Below, in pieces: positions 1 through 15,139 of a stretch of DNA of 64,000 nt (position 1 is the first letter of the stretch; the number at the start of each line of letters is the position of its first letter). This stretch comes from Hyalella azteca. Taxonomy: Eukaryota; Arthropoda; Malacostraca; Amphipoda; Hyalellidae. Both the position numbers and the translations under genes were made by a program. Under the pieces are notes generated by a model that was not told the DNA's origin, did not search any database, and saw nothing but the letters and a program-made list of their open reading frames with translations. The stretch is from the NCBI RefSeq assembly GCF_000764305.2, contig NW_025947406.1:1946-65945 (forward strand), in the 5' to 3' direction.

Positions 1-150
1 GTTACAGCAGCTACGAGGTGTCATCTGACAAGCAGGTTACAGCAGCCACGAGGTGTCATCTGACAAGCAGTTACAGCAGCTACGAGTTGTCATCTGACAA
101 GCAGGTTACAGCAGCTACGAGTTATTATCTGAGAAGCAAGTTGCAACAGT
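1..150. repeat. 35-bp tandem repeat (about 4 copies, cut by window edge)
   Basis: The window opens inside a tandem array. Units begin with gttacagcagctacgag and end with catctgacaagcag, spaced about 35 bp apart. Three are nearly identical; the fourth (from about 106) is diverged and fades out near 150. The array probably continues upstream of the window. No function is visible. Confidence 0.9.
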
Positions 151-3100
151 AAAGTCGTCAATTACAATAGGAATTTGGAAATTCTCTCACCTATAAGATT
201 ATGAAAAAACCCGCGTGCTGGAATATTATATCCATTTTCACAAGTCCGATTTTTTTGCGCTCAATAATTTATTGCGAAGTTTATTTGAGCGATTTGTTTA
301 TGAAAAAACCTTTCCATTGCGATAGTTTCATAATACTGTTTTAAACTTGAAATTCCAGTTATTCGTATTATAATTCTATATGTATGTATAGAAATGAAAA
401 GAAATCACCAGGTAAATATCGGCTGAAGTGACGAGTTCTCAGTTTCACGCGCGATGTCGCGAAGGTGAGGATATCTCTTTAGTAAAATGGATGATAAGAG
501 TATGAAAAAATATCTGAACTTTCGTTGCGGTAATTGTGAACATTAATTAATTATAACTATTTTAATTTGGTCAAGAATCATTGGCCAAGTAATACTTTTA
601 CTAACGAATTAAAATCGGCACTCATATTTTCACATTGCAATAATTTTATGAAAACATGCCGTATGGCAATTGTTCACTCAATTTAAATCAAGAAGAAATA
701 ATATTCACGCCAGATGTAAAAAAGTTCTCGATAACTTGCATCTTTACTTCAATGAGTTCTTTGTTTCTCTCCTTTAAGGGCTTCAGAGAAAGTGTTTCAA
801 CTTTCTTTTTATTCATTTAGTTTATTATTTTTTTCCATACGAAAAAATTTTTTCGGCAGAAGTTAGTAACGAAGCCTGCAGCGAGGCTCTCCAGAGTATC
901 CATGACGGGACACAAAAGTTATATAAGAGAGGGCAGTTTAAAATAAAAATTCATAAAATTGTCTCTGCTATTCATGAGTCCAGAAAAAAGATACTAGAAC
1001 TTTTATCGCTGAAGAAAATGTAAGGTATTGCTGGTATAGTTTAACTTTTAACACGATCAATTAAGAAGTTTTCTATGGAATGTATAACTAAAAGTATGAG
1101 AAGATGGGGTGGAGGTGAACGTTTGTTTTTTTGATATATTGGAATGTCTTCTAGCATGAAAAATTTTTGAACATTTATTTGAAATGTTCTCGTTTGAATA
1201 TAATGCTGAAAGACTAGGAAAATGGGATGGAAGAAAAAAATTATTTAGCGTAATAAAAGGTCTTGAAACTGATATAATATTAATGAGTAATTCTGAAAAA
1301 AATTATAATAGGAAAAATCTTTTCCATAAGTTCACTCTTGAATATAATGGTGAGAGACTAGTACTGTGGGAAAAATGTGAAAGTTTATTCAGTGTAGTGA
1401 AGGCCTTCAAACTGATATGATTATAATGTGGATTCCTGAAAATTTATGCAATATAATACTGCAGATAGTTCTACTTCTGGATAGATGAAAAATTATAGGA
1501 ATAACAACATAACGAACGTATTGATGAATCTGTCCAATATTCGATTAAATTTCGAGACTTCAATATATTCTGACTGGCTTGATTCGTAGTTCGTCACACT
1601 GTAAACTTGTTTAATTTAGGTATGACTGCTAATACATGAAACAATTAAAAATGAATACACGGGAATAAAAAATTCTATTGCACAATGAGTAATTTTTATT
1701 ACGCAATCACATAAACATCCCTGTGGATATATTCCGACAATATTGAGTTCACGCTTAACACTTGATGATTATTTGGTTGTGACAGTGATGAAGGTTGATG
1801 TTTTCACACGCGCCCTAAGAAAATGAACCAACCGAACCTAAGAAAACAAACCTGCAAATCCTCTATATATTCTAGAGTTCTGAAATACATCACGATGGCT
1901 CCTAGAAGCTCCCTAGGGACGTTTATGGATGCTCGGGAGTGTCTCCAAGAAAAGGATATGAAGCAGTCCTGTGAGACTGATGTTGTGTCCAAACTCCTGC
2001 GCTACTGGCAGCACTCGTCCTTTAAAATATCGAGTTAAAGTAAATAACGCGTGTTAAAGTCTCGCGTGTAATGAAACTATGTACACGCAGAAGTTGATGT
2101 ATGTTCCTGACAATACGCCAATAAATGTTGATTTATGTGAAAAGTTTCGAAGAAATTGCTATCGTGTAACAAAGTATCATGAAAAATTATCGTTTTTTCA
2201 TATTTTTAACAATTGTTCAAAAAGTTTACGGATAATGATGTCCCTGAAATGAGTTTGGGTCTGCAGGATGAACACAAATTAAGGAAGTTTTTTCATCATA
2301 TAATTTCGCGAAATTTATTTTATTAGAATTGAAGGGTATTTACGTTAATTCTACCTCATTAGATTGATTTCTGATTAACATCGCAAAGAATTCGAGATAA
2401 ATTTTGTTTTAAAAACGCAGTAATGATTTCCGTAGATAACTTTAAACTAATTACCATTGCAAGAAAATGGTTGTAAATCAGGTAAATTTTGCCAATTCCG
2501 TTTTCATAACAGTCTTGGCAAAATGGTTTTCATAACAGTCGTGGCAAACAAAATTTTGCCAATTTTATTTTCATAACAGCTTTCATCCAATTCAAGTCTA
2601 TTTTAGGCCTTCATTTCGATTCAGTGGAGCAAATTTTGCTGCTTCATGCCGTTCATGTTTTGAAAAGGGCTGGTACAGACAGTACACAGCAACAATATTT
2701 TGTAAAGGTATAATAAGTAAATATAAATGTATAATAATCATACGTCAATATACAAATGATATCAGGTAATGCCAGTTTACACCCGGTCTGCTTTCAAAGG
2801 CCAGGAGCCATACTGCCAAGTGGACGCAGCATTCAGGTAGAATGTCCGGTATTATTGAAATACTAAAGCTACTTCAAAGATTCTTTAATAAATTTACATT
2901 TAATTTAGGTTCTTTCTTTTCAATTCCGTTGAAAATAATAACATAAAATGTACTTTTGCTCACTAATTTCATATTTCATCCATGAAATCCTGGTAAAGAC
3001 GCCAAATAGTGGTTGGTGGCGATAAGTTTCCTGTTACCCCATTTATTTGTTTTTATATGGCAAGCAAATATAATACTGATTCTTGTATTCCTTGCTTGCG

Positions 3101-6100
3101 AGCAAAGTTTGGTTAATTCGCAATTAACTACAATAAAAATATTCATGTAAAATATACTTATTTCCATTAGATTACATTTATGCGGTTATCATGCAAATCT
3201 GGTTTGCTACTTGGAATTGGTTTAAATTTCAAAGATTTCCTTACAACCAATTATTTCCATAAAATTGCTTGAAAGCTAAACGTAATGAGCTTATTGGTGA
3301 ACAAAGCTCAGGAAGATTGTTATTTATTACTTTACAATTTTATCTTCTTTAATATCTTCGTGAATCAGAGTTTTATTCCTCAATATTGTAAAGGTGATCT
3401 GAAAACCCGGCCATTTCAGAAATACTGGTTAGTATTTCAGGTCATTTCATCGTTTTCTCGACATGGCTTAATGCATCCGCTGTGAAATTTGCCAGGAAAT
3501 ATGCAGATTTTGGCAATAAGATTCACGGCAGCCTGAGGCCTGCTTAGCCCCACAACGGAGTCGTCTACAAAGCTCGTATTTCAGCAGAAATTCTGGATAA
3601 CCTAAAGGCTCATAACCTCGGCAATGCAATACTTCATTTGGAGGTAATTTTCAAATGACGAATAAATTACGGAGAAAAGAATTTGATCATTGAATATTTG
3701 GAGGTATTTTCAAATGACGTCCGACTACTAAGGAAAGAATCTTACTTTCGCAAACTAACTTTCGCAATTTTCAAATGACATTAGTTTTTTTTAAATCAAA
3801 CCATTGCAGTAGAAATCAAAATTGCAGTGATTGAATTAATCCGAGACGCAATCCATTCTTCTTTTTATATGTTTCACGCCCTCAATGAATTTACCGCTTA
3901 TTTTATTCATTAAAACAAAAATAAAAAAAAACATAAATTTAAAACAAACTAAATTCGAATTTATTTCGTTTTAAAATTATTTGATTTGGATTTGTATAAA
4001 AACTGGCTGCACTTCCACCAGAATTTGTGGCGTGCGAAATTATTGAATGAAATATGTTTACTCAAAAAATCGATATAATGAACATATTAGATCGAATTTA
4101 CATAGTTTTCTCGGATATACGAAGTATAATTACCAATTTCACTGGCTTAAGTCATTACTTGTTAAATCTTCGTGCGTTATTGCAAAGAATTCCCAGCATT
4201 GAAATTAACTCGTGTTCATCTCACGTTGTCTCTATGTTACGTGATTTTTAATATGAACAATAAACGACTAAAATAATTGCAATATTTAGTATCTAGTTTT
4301 TTTAAATGAGTTCCACTATTTTATTTCCAGGCTTCCACGAGCAATTTATGAGCAATAACTATTTCCACATTTGTTTTCGCACTGGCACATTGTTTTCTTT
4401 TAAGGAAACTTGGCTCATTTGCACATGATTTTTGGTCAGAAGGAGAAAAACTTGAAAAAATATGCACTTGCTCTGAGGAAAATACTCGCATCAAATTGTT
4501 CAAACAGTAACACTTTTCTACACGCAGAGCGTACGTGGCATTGATACGCTCTGTGTCAGGATGAATCACATATTGGCAAAAAGTTCATCGATATTTGGAC
4601 AAGTCTCACCAATTTCTCTGAGTGTATCCACCACAATGTGTAACAAACATATTTGTGGAAACATCCAGTTTCGTCTTGCAATCTGGCGTCCAATTTCCTT
4701 AGAAATTCAAAACATTTCGTCCGTGCAGATGGGATCCATCCCGCGAGAAATGTTATGTCCGTCCTAAACGTGGTGGGCTCTCAAAGTACTAGATTGCGGG
4801 AAAAATATAGCCATGAAAATAGTTAAATTTTAGATGATTTTGACATGATTTTTTATTTTAAACATTTTATAATAAGACGGCTACGGCTCAACAATTTTTT
4901 ATACTTAGTTCCGGCGAAGGTCTAAAGTTAGCATTGGCAGAAATTATCAAATTATCAAAGAATCGGATTATTGAAGTAGCGCTTGATCCGCTGCGTGACT
5001 TGCTTGTCAATTTATTTGATAGAGAATTTATTTACAATTTTAAAACAATATAGTGGTCCTCCCCGCTCATAAGTTATGTTTCAATTCAATATTTACATTA
5101 AGTTCATTCCAATACAGCTGAATCAGTTTAATTTAACACATAAACTTTTCACTATTGTGGGTTTTGAAGAATTTCAAGAAAATTTGTCTTTAACTCAATG
5201 TGTAAATGAGTCGTGCATCACATTTGCTTGAACATAGTACATGATATTATGTATTTTAAAAAAGTTCATTAATCTGTGTTGTTCTAGTTTGTAATTCAAT
5301 CGAATTAGTGCTTCATATTCGTATTTACAGAGTGCGCAAGTCGTTAGTTTCTCTGAGAGATACGCTCACCAAAATACTGGCCTGTTGCGTGGCAGAAAAT
5401 ATGGCAAAGTTTAAGCACAAAGCGCAATTAATATTGAGTATGCTTTGGTTGCAAGACAACGTATTGGGAACGGCCTGTGTTGTGTGATGGTAAAATAAGA
5501 ATTGAAACATGAGCGTTATTGTTCAATTATGTCAACGATAGCCTGGCTGCAGCAGCAGTTCTTCTTATATTCTAAAAACTACAGATATAAAGCCAAAAAT
5601 GCTGTAAAAACCGATAAAGTCCAACTGTAATAATTAAAGAAAATATTTTGATACTTGAATTACCTGAACTAAAGTTCAATAGCTCGAGTTGTATTTATTC
5701 CTATCTATTTTATGACTATGCCATAGTTTAGCAATAAATATTGCAGTCGCAACCTACAACTAGAATTAATGTGACACGTAATTTCATGGCTTCAACGAAA
5801 AAACTTTGAGAAGCAAAGACTTTATTCACCAGGATTGACTACTCGTTTAAGAGAAAAAGTCGCGTTTAGGGAAATTGGGGTTATATTTGCCTTAAGTTTG
5901 GTGCTCCAGAAACTCTCGCTCGAGCCTTTCAATAGGAAATCGAACTTTGCTCCTCAAACCAGCATGAAAGATGACGATGTCTCCTCAACAGCAGTTCCAT
6001 TAATAACTTAAAAGGCTGACGTCTTCGGTTCTTACGAAACAATTTCCTTATGCGATTGACTTTCTCTCAAACTTCGACTCAGTTTCGAGCAAAATGAGTT

Positions 6101-9100
6101 CTGTCAGGCCCGGGATTTGCAATTTCAATGTTTACATTTTCCCCTCACAACCGTGCGACAGGAGAATGATTTCTGCGAGATATCAGTGATGGAAATGATA
6201 TTACGACATTCTGTCGTCAATTAAGATTTTTTTAAGATCGTATCGCGTTTTTTAAGTAGCGTATCGCGCTTTTAAGTATCGTATTGAAGCTTCATAATAT
6301 CGTGGAAACTAATGAACGTAGCCATTCCTTAATGGTGCAGTTCTGAGGAGTTTGAGAGCTTGAGGAAGTTTAGGGAAGTCGCGAATACAGTCGCGATGCG
6401 TCGTAAATCATGGCGTGCGATCCAGCAAGTTGGCGCCTACGAGTTGCAATAATTCTGAAGCACGCTATTACCGTCGCATTGTTGTTTGATTAGACATCTA
6501 GCAAACAGAATTATTAATTGAAATATACATTTCTTACGGTAAGTTATAGGATTTACGACAAATGCTGCTGGGTAGCAGTAAAACCTAAATTTTTGGCTGA
6601 TACGACATATTTATTTCTAGATTAGGTTCAGAAATTTCATTGAAATCTTCTCTCTCATTGTTGCTTTTAAATCCCAATTCTGAATAACCGCTTCAAAAGT
6701 TACCGGGATGCACTCGCTCAAAATTTTTGCCAAAAAATCAACTGGCAGACCGTTCATCGTTAGTGACCTAATTTTCTAAAAACCTTTCGAAAAACTTTAG
6801 AGCAAAAATCTTACATAAGCGTGTTAAGAAAACGTACCGTTTATCATTATCACGTTGCTCTCGGTGTTACATTTTTGTAATATAAATGTAGCTAAAGAGC
6901 GTGCTTGTAAAAATTATGTTTTTTCCAGCTCTGAAAAACCAGCAACGAAAAATTATTGTTGAAAAGTTAATTGGGGTAAGATTGGCTGTACGAGAAACAT
7001 TGATTGGCCCAAAATTAGAAAAAGTTTTGCTGTGTCCTACTGGGACAACGTGACGAAAGCCAGTGAGGCTATTTATTCAGTGATGCATGAAACAGGAGGA
7101 TAACTCATCACAGGACTGCAATACAGCGCAACAAATCTTTACCTAACTTTTTTGCCAATGTTACACTTGAAAGCGAATCTTACCTCAGTTACAAAGTAAA
7201 GGGTTCCCAAGCTCAAAACTAGAAAATTAAATCAAACAAAGCACTAAAAATTGCTCGGAATCAAACGATTGTTATTCAGAAATTCCTGGAAATAGTCCAA
7301 ACGGACTCACAAAAATACATTACAACGGACGATTTAATGTGCAGGTCCTAAATAATATAAAATTAACTTGCTAGCCGCAAAATAAATACTTAATCATAAA
7401 TTTTATTGATTTAACAACTTTCTCTTTGTTTAGCGTCAATTTAGAAAGGTCTAAGCAGTCAAGTTGGCAGCAGAGACTAATGTAAAACTGTAATAAATGG
7501 AACCAAAGCAGCAAACATTAGCAGTGATGCAGCAGGCAACTTAAGTATTCATGACTGCAGGACTTAGTAACTTAGTATTCTCTGCAGCAGACAGAGACGC
7601 AAGCTTCAACGACAGCAAAGTTCTCAAAGTCACCGACGTCGCACCTAATTTTAACTTCAACCATCTACAACACGTATATTTTGTTGGTCGATTCTGTACG
7701 TACAAAACTGTGCACTGTGTTTCTGCACGATTAATCATTCATAATCTAATCATATCACCCAATATTGGCAGCTGTTATCAACAAAAGTATATCATTTTCA
7801 GTTACCGAACAAATCCGAAGAATCAAAGGGCAAGTCATTACTACATTTTGCACCTGGAATTTTATGATTGAACTTTCAACATAAAATATGATCACATGAA
7901 TTGGTTTTTATTCTTAAAATCAAGATATTTTCTGGAATTAGTTTCAAAAGTTTAATTGAAATTATCTTGGCTTTTTTCGCGGCTGCAGTTCAACCGAAAA
8001 TTGTAGCAACGAATATAAAACGTCAGCGTTCAAATCATAAATATCGTCAACGTATTGAACAATGAACAGTTGAACGCATTAATTCGACATAAGAACATCC
8101 ATAACCTTGAAAGGCTGATTACAAATAAAATGTCTTCCACAGCAATAGAACCTGCCAGTCTTTGCCACAAACACACATAGGCTCTGAATGTTATAAAAAC
8201 GCCTCAATAGAAAGCTCCGATAGGCTGAGAAATTGCCAAATTTCCCGTAAGATTTTTTTCCTTGAACCGGAACTCGTACATCAAAGCCTTAGTCATTTTC
8301 CGATCGACGTTTCTGCCCGAATTGCTGAGCATCTCTGAGTTGTGAGGTGGATTTGTGGGCGTCTAGATGATTGAATTTAGCATTTGAATTATTTTCAATG
8401 TAAACTTGCATGAAGTTCTTCCGAAGTAACAGAAAAATGTATGAGTTTATATTTGGAATTCAGATATGCTGTTTATATTGTCGGAATACTTTTGATTAAT
8501 ATGTATACAGTTCTCATACTTTATATTTTGTACAATCGAGACCAATCTTTTATTGAAATTTCATCGTTAATTACATTCATGATTTCATGGTTAAACTACA
8601 GTTATAATAAAAACTAATTTTTTCACTTTATTCACCAGGTGCAGTCCAGTCCTAATCCTACTTATTCATACAAACAGTATTGTTCAAATACTGTTGACCG
8701 TATCATTACAAAACGCTGCAGCGTTCCCATCAGAAATGTTTTCTCTTAACAATGTTCATGTCTGTTTCCTGATGCTAATGCAGTTGACTTTTTGTTATTA
8801 AAATGAAGAGCATCGAGCTTTGCACTCCAACGGGGAATTATGAGCAAAGCTTGATGTTCTCCCGACGCTACGGGATTAAATGAAAATTATCTTAGTTTTC
8901 GCTGCATTTAATGCAATATGCGGCTGGATATTCCTTCTAGGTATTTATCTAACATATCTTATTTGTTGAAAGAATTTCAAGATATGTTTTATTTAAAATT
9001 TGCTGCTAACATTTAATGAGTAGAAGATAATATTTGTTAAATCGCGTATTGTATAACGAATTCGGCGTTCATTGTTTTTAATTCTATAATTACGGTAAAA

Positions 9101-11710
9101 TTAACATTGTAGAGTGATATATTATTATTTATAATACTGAATAATAAAAATGTTGATATATAATATAATAATTATCCTTTTTTGGTTTATAATGCCGTTA
9201 TACTATTTCTTCTTCCCCATTCTCAATTTTAAATCTAAAAATTTTAGGTATAAAAATGTTTTGATCCAAAAACTGAATAATAAACCACACGTGCCTCTAA
9301 TGAGTTGAAAGCTTAAATTTTCCATTGCACTAAAAAATTAGGCTTCAAAGAATTGTGAAAATTAGAAAAAAAACTAGTTAGCATATTAAAAACTACATCT
9401 AAGTTATCGCAGTGAGCAGATAAAAGTTTGGTTCAAGTATTTTTCTCATATTTTCGATTATTTTTTAACCAGAAAAACATCCCGACAATAAAATTTTTCT
9501 TACGTAGGACTGTCGGGCATTGACTAAGTTCCGTTAATTCTAATCTCTTAGGCAATGGGAGATCATTTCATAATTTTTTTTAATCAAAGTTAGACTTTAA
9601 CTTAGCAGCAAATTTCGAACTTGTTTACATGAAGTTTGACCTCAAATTATGACACGTTTGGTCAAAAGGTACAAATAAACGATAGTGTAAAAAAGTTATC
9701 ACTGGCATTTTTCTAGAACATTGATTTAAGACTAACTCATACATAATTCAAAATATGGTTTAATAATTTCTGTGAAAATATTGTAGTTTTAGAGCTAGAT
9801 GGAAAATTTGCACCAAACATTATCATCATTATGATATTTTGTCACAAAATGACGTAGTTTCAGATAACATCTATGATGAGGATGAACAATGAATCAATTG
9901 TAATCCTGGAAATATTTTAAATGCATGCATCGAAATGGGTCTTGGTATTTGTAAATTTTATAATGCAAGTATAACTTGTCATTGAATATTATATATGTCC
10001 TCCAGTTTATAAGATTTTCATACTTTCTTAAACTTTTAATACTTTAATTCTTTTAGTACTTAATACTATGATATTTTTCTTCTAATGCAGACTATTTAAA
10101 GCATTAATACATTGATTTATTAGCTCAGAGGCTTTCATTTCCGGCCATTAAAAAATTCAAGCCATCTTCGTGAATATCCAGAATTTCCGAATTGTTTTAG
10201 TCGAGTTCGGCTTAATTTTTGGGTGCGCGGCTCTCTTGTTTTGATCTCTTAGGAAGCCACCGAAGATCATTCCAGATTTCTAAAAATTTCATCAAATTCA
10301 GACCGCGGAAAGCAGTTTGAATGAGTTAGTAGCCTTCCGATCAAGAACTTAGAATTTCGAAGAAAAAAAAGCTCTTTAAAAGAAAAGACGCTAGATCGCC
10401 TTAAAAATCATCCTTATTTGTGTTTTTTTCGTTTATGTATTAAATTCATTTGATTTTAAATCTGAATCCGTGATTTAAGCTACGACAACGGCGATATTTC
10501 TAGTATATCTCCTTTTTTCCTATTAGATAGTTTCTCGCAAACATGAATATTTATTTTTATTTTTTCCTTCTCAAGTGATGTGAACTCCAAGGACAAATTT
10601 TAACTATCAAATACAAAATTTCAATGTTAGTTTTTAACTGACGGCATTCACGGAGGCTTGTAGTTTAAAGCCTGCATTACATATTAAAAAATGACACAAA
10701 ATATTCAAACATCAACCTACTCACGTATTTTTGGCTTATCTTTTGGCTTATCGTTTATTTAAATCATGAACTATTTTACCAATAATTCAACGAGGCTCAA
10801 TTGTCTTGCCTCCTCTAAAACTGAATCTACTAACTAATTTCATCTAAAAAATTTAATAAAAATCAAGTTTTGCACTATATACTTGATATTTTGTTCATTT
10901 GGTGTCGATTTCAATTAAATTAGAACATGAATATGGCATGGTTTTGTGGCCATACAAGATGAATGCGCGTTTATGGTTATACGTGTACTCTTAATGACAT
11001 CCGCCGCTACTGGTGTCAACTCAATTGACAGTTATGCAAAAAATGATTTTCGAAACTATTACTGAGAAGTTATTTTCAAATTATTGTTAAACAATTGTTG
11101 CCTCAGCCATAGCTTTCGCTCTGTTATGGTATAATTTCAAATCAAAGTAGATCAAATTTACACGGCACAAATTTTTTTACCGGCCTAACTATCATTATTA
11201 CCTGTATTAACTATCATTATAAAACTTTACCAAATATTTATTTGAAGACAAAGTAACCACAATTATTCCCAAGACTGTTGCAGAAACGAAACGGATCGTT
11301 CCAAGACGACCACGCGTCTCAAGTGAGCGGCATCTGCAGCGTCAAGTCTGAACCGGTCTTCCATCCTACTTACTAAGCGCTGCAGAACAAGATTAACGGC
11401 TCACACTCGCCAATTGTTGATTGCGTTTACTGGAAATGACAGCATCGATGCAAATTTAATATAAATCTCTCTCGGTAGTTCGGTAAATAAAATGATAATG
11501 GGATCGTAGTTAGGTTTAAATTTGAATTTTAAGAACGTAGAATTCAAATTAAAACTTTAAGTAACTAAGTTAAGATCGTAGTTATTTACTTATGTGACTG
11601 CAATCCTGGAAACATATTAGATTGTTATCCACAACTACGTTAACATTTGGATGACTGACTTGGTAGCTGTCTCGATTAAATACCATAAAACTCGCCAATA
11701 CTAGTTCCTT
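151..11710. other. AT-rich intergenic DNA, no gene recognised
   Basis: This long AT-rich stretch has open frames no longer than about 106 codons on either strand, none with a recognisable domain, good splice context or coding-like composition. It holds small local repeats: a 144-bp tandem pair at 1195-1480, a ttttgccaatt/ttttcataacag motif repeated at 2485-2580, and a cattttcaaatgacg-type motif repeated at 3640-3780. No tRNA, rRNA or intact transposon was recognised. Short exons cannot be excluded without transcripts. Confidence 0.6.
1195..1480 (+). repeat. 144-bp diverged tandem duplication
   Basis: Two adjacent units start with gaatataatg at 1195 and 1339. Both continue through a gagactag-like stretch, a ttattcagtgta-like stretch and an aaactgatat motif. 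The spacing is 144 bp, an exact multiple of three, so the frame open from 1184 to 1420 reads the duplication as two related peptides (NAERLGKW... and NGERLVLW...). The frame stops inside unit two and matches nothing I recognise. It could be a remnant of a repeat protein or chance. Confidence 0.6.
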
Positions 11711-11868
11711 TTTAGCGCATTTTCTCATTTATGGAAGAAAAAGCGCTTTTGTACTCGTCATATCCGTCCGTCCGCCTGTCCGTGTGTCCGTCCGTTACCT
11801 CACGTTTTCGTCGACAAGAAAATGCGCTCTCTGTGACTCACTGCAGTGAGTACTGAGTTATATTTTTT
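11711..11868 (+). mobile_element. Short non-autonomous Helentron-like element (HINE), copy A
   Basis: The 5' end is a T run followed by agcgcattttctc (11714-11726). A (CCGT/CTGT)n microsatellite of about 32 bp lies in the middle. Near the 3' end a near-perfect inverse of the start (aagaaaatgcgct) is followed by the 14-bp palindrome ctcactgcagtgag at 11837-11850 and a T-rich terminus. Four more copies occur in this window. Subterminal inverted repeats, a GTCY microsatellite and a 3' palindrome are the described architecture of Helentron-associated elements; the class assignment is inferred from structure. Confidence 0.75.
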
Positions 11869-13007
11869 CTTCGTTCAAGCTCCCATACTGTGCTCCGTCG
11901 ACCTTTCCTTTAAAGCAAGCGATTAATATTTATTTCTTCGTTATTCATCAAAGAGGCAGAAAATATGGCGACGGCAAGCGTGCTTTAGGGAGCACGAGTT
12001 ATTTTGGCGGTGCGATTGTTGCTCAGTCGATAAAGTCGCCGAAATATTGCCGCGTGCCTCCATGGCACGACAGCATGACAGCCATTAGCGATGTTACTGT
12101 AACATTAACTAACAAGGTGCTAGAAAAAAATTCACGCATAATATTACGATTGTGCAAAAAAATTAACTGAAAAAGTACTAGAGAATAATTGGGATATTTT
12201 AGTTGCAATATATTTCATGAGAAAAATGGCATCGAGCGTCGTTTATGTTCAAATCTCTAATCCTTTAAAGTATTTGCTCCAATGAACGGTTTCTAAAGAA
12301 GCGAACTATGTTTTTTTTTAAATTAGATACTTTTTGGAAAGTAAGAGTCCAAAACAAACGAAAAATTGGAGAGGGTCGAGATTTTAGCTCAACAAGTATG
12401 CTCGAGAATTTCGATATTCTTCATATTTATAGCATTTGTGTATGTATAGTCCCCGCGTTACTCGTATAGGATGTAATAACACGCCTTCTGCATTAATGGT
12501 GCTCTAATTTTTCTAATAAGACAAAGTCGCTTTTTTATATCAGCTTATTCTTATTATCCTCCATTCTTTGTGCGTCATTTCTATCACGTGATAATTTACT
12601 GATCTACTGATCAAATATTTATAATTATCTATACACCACTAAATTATTTTTTTTCTGTGCAAAATATTATTCACAATTTCCCATGTGTCGACTTTAGAAT
12701 ATCTGCTCGCATTATATTTATACTGAAGCCACGTAAGTACTTTAATTTATAAGCATGTTGCTAAACCTTAGATAAATAATGCAGAATACTAACAAATCCG
12801 TTGGGATTTACGCTGCCCCTTAGGAACTACCAAGTCCACTGGAGTCTCTAGAGTATCTCAGAGCGTAAGTCCAGGCACTCGAAGTACGGAACCTTTTAGA
12901 TGCACCGGAGCATGAGCGCTTTTGTTCTTGATCAAAGAGGCTATTTGAAGATTGCTGGGATGCTGCCTTCATCGGTATGAACATTGGAAGGACCTGAAGG
13001 TAAACTT
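11869..13007. other. Intergenic, nothing recognised
   Basis: AT-rich sequence with no open frame above about 67 codons and no recognised repeat or RNA gene. It ends at a single undetermined base at 13008. Confidence 0.5.
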
Positions 13008-13103
13008 NGTACCTGCCATCCATTCACGCCTTTACTACGGGCACCTGCCATCCATTCATGCGTATACTACGGGTACCTGCCATCCATTCACTCAAGTACT
13101 ATA
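13008..13103. repeat. 32-bp tandem repeat (3 copies) next to an undetermined base
   Basis: Three units begin with acctgccatccattca at about 13011, 13043 and 13075. The first two end with a tactacggg motif; the third is diverged at its end. A lone N at 13008 directly precedes the array, so the copy number may not be reliable. Confidence 0.85.
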
Positions 13104-15139
13104 GTGGCCCCTTCGAAAATGAATTTTCCTCCATGAATTTTGTCTTGCAATTCTCACAGCGATGTGCGAAAGATGTGAGGACTTGCAATAAAGATCTCCG
13201 AAATATCTGTGCAAGGGAACAATTGCTAGAATCCATTGAATGCTTATAATCAAAATAAATTCTTCAACAATGCAATTATAGTGGGAATTTTTGCTTAATT
13301 TACGTTCATTTGAAATTCGATATAAGTTCTTTAAGAAATGATACGCTTCCTTACTACACTATAAAAATTCTTCAAAAGTTAAATAATCAAAAACAATTTT
13401 TTTAAAATACATCGTCGACAGGCTCATCAGGCCTATTCTTCACCGCTGAAAATACTACGTTAAGTTAAATAACATGCTATATTAAGTACTTGTTATGTTA
13501 AATACTGCGTTATATATAATATTATGTTATAAAACAATCACGAAAAAAACATGGCATTTAATTCTAGTCACGACACCAATGTCTTGTCGGCATGGCGACA
13601 GCCCAAGGTTTCCCATTCAGCGATAGTAAAACGGCCGCTGTAAAATCCTTTATTGCACATGATATATCCTTCCGAAATGATGAACGCAAACCGGGTTCTC
13701 TTTCGAAGAGCTTGATGCCGTCACTTCGTAATTTCACTTTCTGGTTCCTTTCAATCAATTTCAATCACTAACACACAATGATCTTTAATATCCGTAACAC
13801 TGTCTCGATTTGTCTAAAACATGTTCATAAATATATTCTAGATAATAATAATTAATTACAGAGTATATTCCTGCAACAAAAAAAATACAATGTAACAACA
13901 GTTATATCTAAGACTAATCAATAATTCCTACTTTGTTTCTATTTTACTTGTGCCTCAAACGTCGATCCTCTTCACCCAATTGGCGCCACACATTTGACTC
14001 CCATCGTTCACATCCGCTAATGAGATGCTCTGTGACGCTGTTAAGAGTCTTCGCATTTGCCTAATGAGGAATTTGAACCTGACCATTTGTCCGAGAACAG
14101 TCGCGCTTGACATAATACAAAAATGTTTTCAATCTGAGTAACAAGAGTCAGGGTAGAAGCTGTGTCGCCAGATAACGATCGTTATGTAAAATGTGCGAAA
14201 AGATATATTTTGAAACTGAATTATTGCATAACGTATATTTAAAGTTAATAGACAAATTTAGAATAGGATAAAATCGATGTAAATTCACTGATTTTCCCCA
14301 CTGAGATTAGTTAGATTCATTACATATATTAAAAAGAAATAATTAATTATTCAACTGGTGTTCATTTTCTTTCAGTAGAAGATATATTTAGTGTAAATTT
14401 CTCATTAATTCAGTCAACTCGATTACCTGAAAAGAAATTATTACTAAATTAATGAAATTAATGTAATTTTTATAATTGAACATTTTATTGAACTCACTTA
14501 ATTTAGTATCACAAAAATTCTGTAACATATTTTTAGCTCCTAATGTATAAGCCGTAATGTACACTGTACATCGCAGTTCGTTGTAGAGGATCGATCTCAG
14601 TTTAATTGTAACGAAGCCTGGTCGTCTGGTTTATACCACGGCGCCTTCATCTTCTTGTTTCGCTCTCTTTTACGAGCGCAAGGTCGTTTCTTTCTCGATC
14701 TTTTGATACCGAGGGACTTCACGTAATTTGATGAGATGCAGCAAATGTTTCTTTTTACGCCCAAATTGTGGTCTTGGAGCCCCGGTCGCCGATATTTGCT
14801 TACGTACTGAACATAACCGACATTTTGCTCGCTGCTTTGCCACGCACGTTGACTGCAGAGACATAGTAGATTTTTTGTTCATTTTCCTGCAATTTTCAAT
14901 ATTCCTGGTTGCTGTAAAAACACCTGCGCGAGTTTTGCGAGCGGTTAAGAAGCCAATAAATTAAAAGAAAATGCAGGGATAAGTCAGAATTTTACAAGAC
15001 TTTGGCCTCTCGAACTAGGAATTCTTAAGTGCTACACTTCCACTTTCATCTTCTCAGTGACACCTCAGAGCGCACGTTAGCATTCCCTTGAGTGATTCCG
15101 GGCATCGAAGCTGAGTACATCTTGGCAAGCAGTCACGGT
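13104..15139. other. Intergenic, nothing recognised
   Basis: AT-rich sequence with short open frames only. The complementary frames at 14670-14964 overlap each other on opposite strands and match nothing I know. No RNA gene was recognised. Confidence 0.5.
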
